Source: JANXYW01 sp031400455 (GTDB lineage: Bacteria; Chloroflexota; Dehalococcoidia; DSTF01; JACRBR01). From it: a stretch of DNA of 64,000 nt. Every line of letters starts with the position of its first letter. The first letter of the stretch is position 1. Below are positions 62,886 to 64,000 of the stretch, one piece after another. The stretch lies in NCBI GenBank assembly GCA_031400455.1, contig JANNPX010000006.1, positions 1 through 64,000 on the forward strand. Direction: 5' to 3'. The notes under the pieces were generated by a model. That model was not told where the DNA came from. It saw only the letters and a list, made by a program, of their open reading frames with translations, and ran no database searches. A program made the position numbers and the translations under genes.

Positions 62886-64000
62886 CTATTGAGGCGACCA
62901 CACCGGCGAACGGCCATCGGTGATCAGCACGGGCAGCGCGCCGCTCGTGTCGCCAGCCATGACGAAGAGGCCGGAGCTGAAGGTCACCCGACCCTCCGGT
63001 CCATTCGACGGCGCACCTGCGCCGAACGCCGGCACGAGTGCCTGCTCCCCCGTCACCATGTCCCAGACCCACACTCCGTTCGTGCCGGCGAGGCCGTCGG
63101 TGTAGCTGTAGAGCACGCTGCGTCCGTCGCGGCTCCACGCGCTGCGCCACATGTCGCTGCCGCCGCACCTTCCGCCGATGTTCGGATTGCGCTGCGGCAC
63201 ATCCGCGCTGGCAACGATCGCGCCCGCCGCGACGTCGTAGACCGCGTAGTGCGGCGTGTCCTGCTCGCTCACGTGGAAGGCTAGGCGGTTGCTCTCCGGC
63301 GCCCAGAGGGGCGAGCCGTAATACACGCCCTCGGGCGGCTCGACGTGCGCCTGCTCCTGACCGTCGAGAGCCATGACGACCATCCCCCGGGACAAGCCGT
63401 CTTCCGCAGTCTGCGTGACCAGCAACAATGTCCCGTCGAAGTTGAACGCGGGCGGGTCTTGCTGGTAGTACGCGGCATCGCCTATCAGGTGCGTCTCGCC
63501 GGTCGTGACGTCGACCCAGCCGGGTACGCCCTTCCAGCCGCCGCCCATCTGTTGAGGCTGCGCGCCGCTGACGATGCCGAGGTGCCTGCCGTCGGGCGAC
63601 CAGCCGCGGCCCGCCACGCCCCGAGCGGAGACGAGCACCTCGCCCTGCGTATCGATGACCACCAGTTCCATGGTGCCGCCGTTGGCGTCGCCGTAGTGCG
63701 GCACGTTGAACGAGAGCCGAGTCGCGTCAGGCGACCACGAGAGATCCGTGATGTATGCGTTGGGCTTGGCATCACCAACGGCATAAAGGAGCCGCTGATC
63801 GCTGCCGTCGGCCTGCGTCACCCACACCTCGCCGCCATCGCGCAGGAAGGCGATGCTACCGAGCCCCGCAAGCTGCGGCGCCAGGGCATCGCGTAGCGAC
63901 ACGTCGCGGACGTGCGTCAGGTAGTCGTCCGCGACGTAGCCCGCCCCGACGAGCATCCACCACCAGTGCCCGTCCCGCTCCTCCGCCGATCCGGAGAGAT
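62886..64000 (-). CDS. TolB/WD40-like beta-propeller protein (5' end cut by window edge)
   Basis: The frame stays open to the window end, past an internal ATG at 63956, with plausible residues (GHWWWMLVGAG), so the start lies outside. Repeated propeller blades carry SWSPDATRLSFN, GRGWSPDGRHLGIV, FNFDGTLLLVTQT, LWAPESNRLAFHV, SAWSRDGRSVLYSY and DGRSPVWSPQ, the TolB/PD40 pattern. The visible part has about 371 residues. It is probably extracytoplasmic. The function is unknown. Confidence 0.72.
   Translation of the reverse strand, partial: LSGSAEERDGHWWWMLVGAGYVADDYLTHVRDVSLRDALAPQLAGLGSIAFLRDGGEVWVTQADGSDQRLLYAVGDAKPNAYITDLSWSPDATRLSFNVPHYGDANGGTMELVVIDTQGEVLVSARGVAGRGWSPDGRHLGIVSGAQPQQMGGGWKGVPGWVDVTTGETHLIGDAAYYQQDPPAFNFDGTLLLVTQTAEDGLSRGMVVMALDGQEQAHVEPPEGVYYGSPLWAPESNRLAFHVSEQDTPHYAVYDVAAGAIVASADVPQRNPNIGGRCGGSDMWRSAWSRDGRSVLYSYTDGLAGTNGVWVWDMVTGEQALVPAFGAGAPSNGPEGRVTFSSGLFVMAGDTSGALPVLITDGRSPVWSPQ

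Overview
The window is high-GC, gene-dense bacterial chromosome. The gene complement and style suggest Chloroflexota, perhaps Dehalococcoidia-like. The support is: several secreted proteins with Thr/Pro/Ser stalks of the (T-P-T)n kind, two ending in dockerin-type Ca-binding repeats, two proteins with LPxTG-like sorting tails, beta-helix surface proteins, scattered catabolic genes and GTG starts. This is inference from protein style; no rRNA or marker tree is available. No insertion sequence, prophage or CRISPR array was seen.

Layout. 1-14 kb: mutS (3' end cut by the window edge), ppdK, a PQQ-type sugar dehydrogenase lipoprotein, a sirtuin, an amidase, an LPxTG stalk protein, a methyltransferase and uvrB. 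14-21 kb: a second LPxTG stalk protein, galU, a protein with a nuclease-fold-like C-terminus, a broken amine oxidase, a secreted protein, a FabI-like reductase, a DRTGG protein and tRNA-Phe(GAA). 21-31 kb: a surface-protein region with an ankyrin protein, a multicopper oxidase ending in a dockerin, a TIM-barrel gene broken by a 10-bp tandem duplication, and a 1769-residue beta-helix protein preceded by a long structured leader. 31-39 kb: a CrtC-like protein, methyltransferases, an alpha/beta hydrolase, and an overlapping dehydrogenase/FGGY-kinase/class II aldolase operon with a TetR gene upstream.

39-44 kb is a cyclic di-GMP region. A c-di-GMP-I riboswitch with a terminator-like expression platform precedes a FliA-type sigma factor. 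A membrane HD-GYP phosphodiesterase follows, then a TetR regulator with a palindromic operator and a membrane GGDEF protein with a GDDEF variant motif. The arrangement suggests that c-di-GMP controls a sigma factor next to genes that degrade and perhaps make c-di-GMP.

44-64 kb: hflX, rarA, a CcdA-like protein, an M20 peptidase, a short 3-hydroxyacyl-CoA dehydrogenase, a PHP phosphoesterase, a Tat lipoprotein TIM barrel with a stalk, a short-chain dehydrogenase, two Gfo/Idh/MocA oxidoreductases with a sugar isomerase, an AlkD-like glycosylase, bipA, a methylmalonyl-CoA mutase catalytic subunit, a DsbA/FrnE-like protein and a beta-propeller protein cut by the window end. Palindromic dispersed repeats lie between several of these genes.

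Starts were chosen by Shine-Dalgarno spacing and family N-termini. Several ORFs extend further upstream than the start given here. All functional calls rest on motif recognition by eye, not on database searches.
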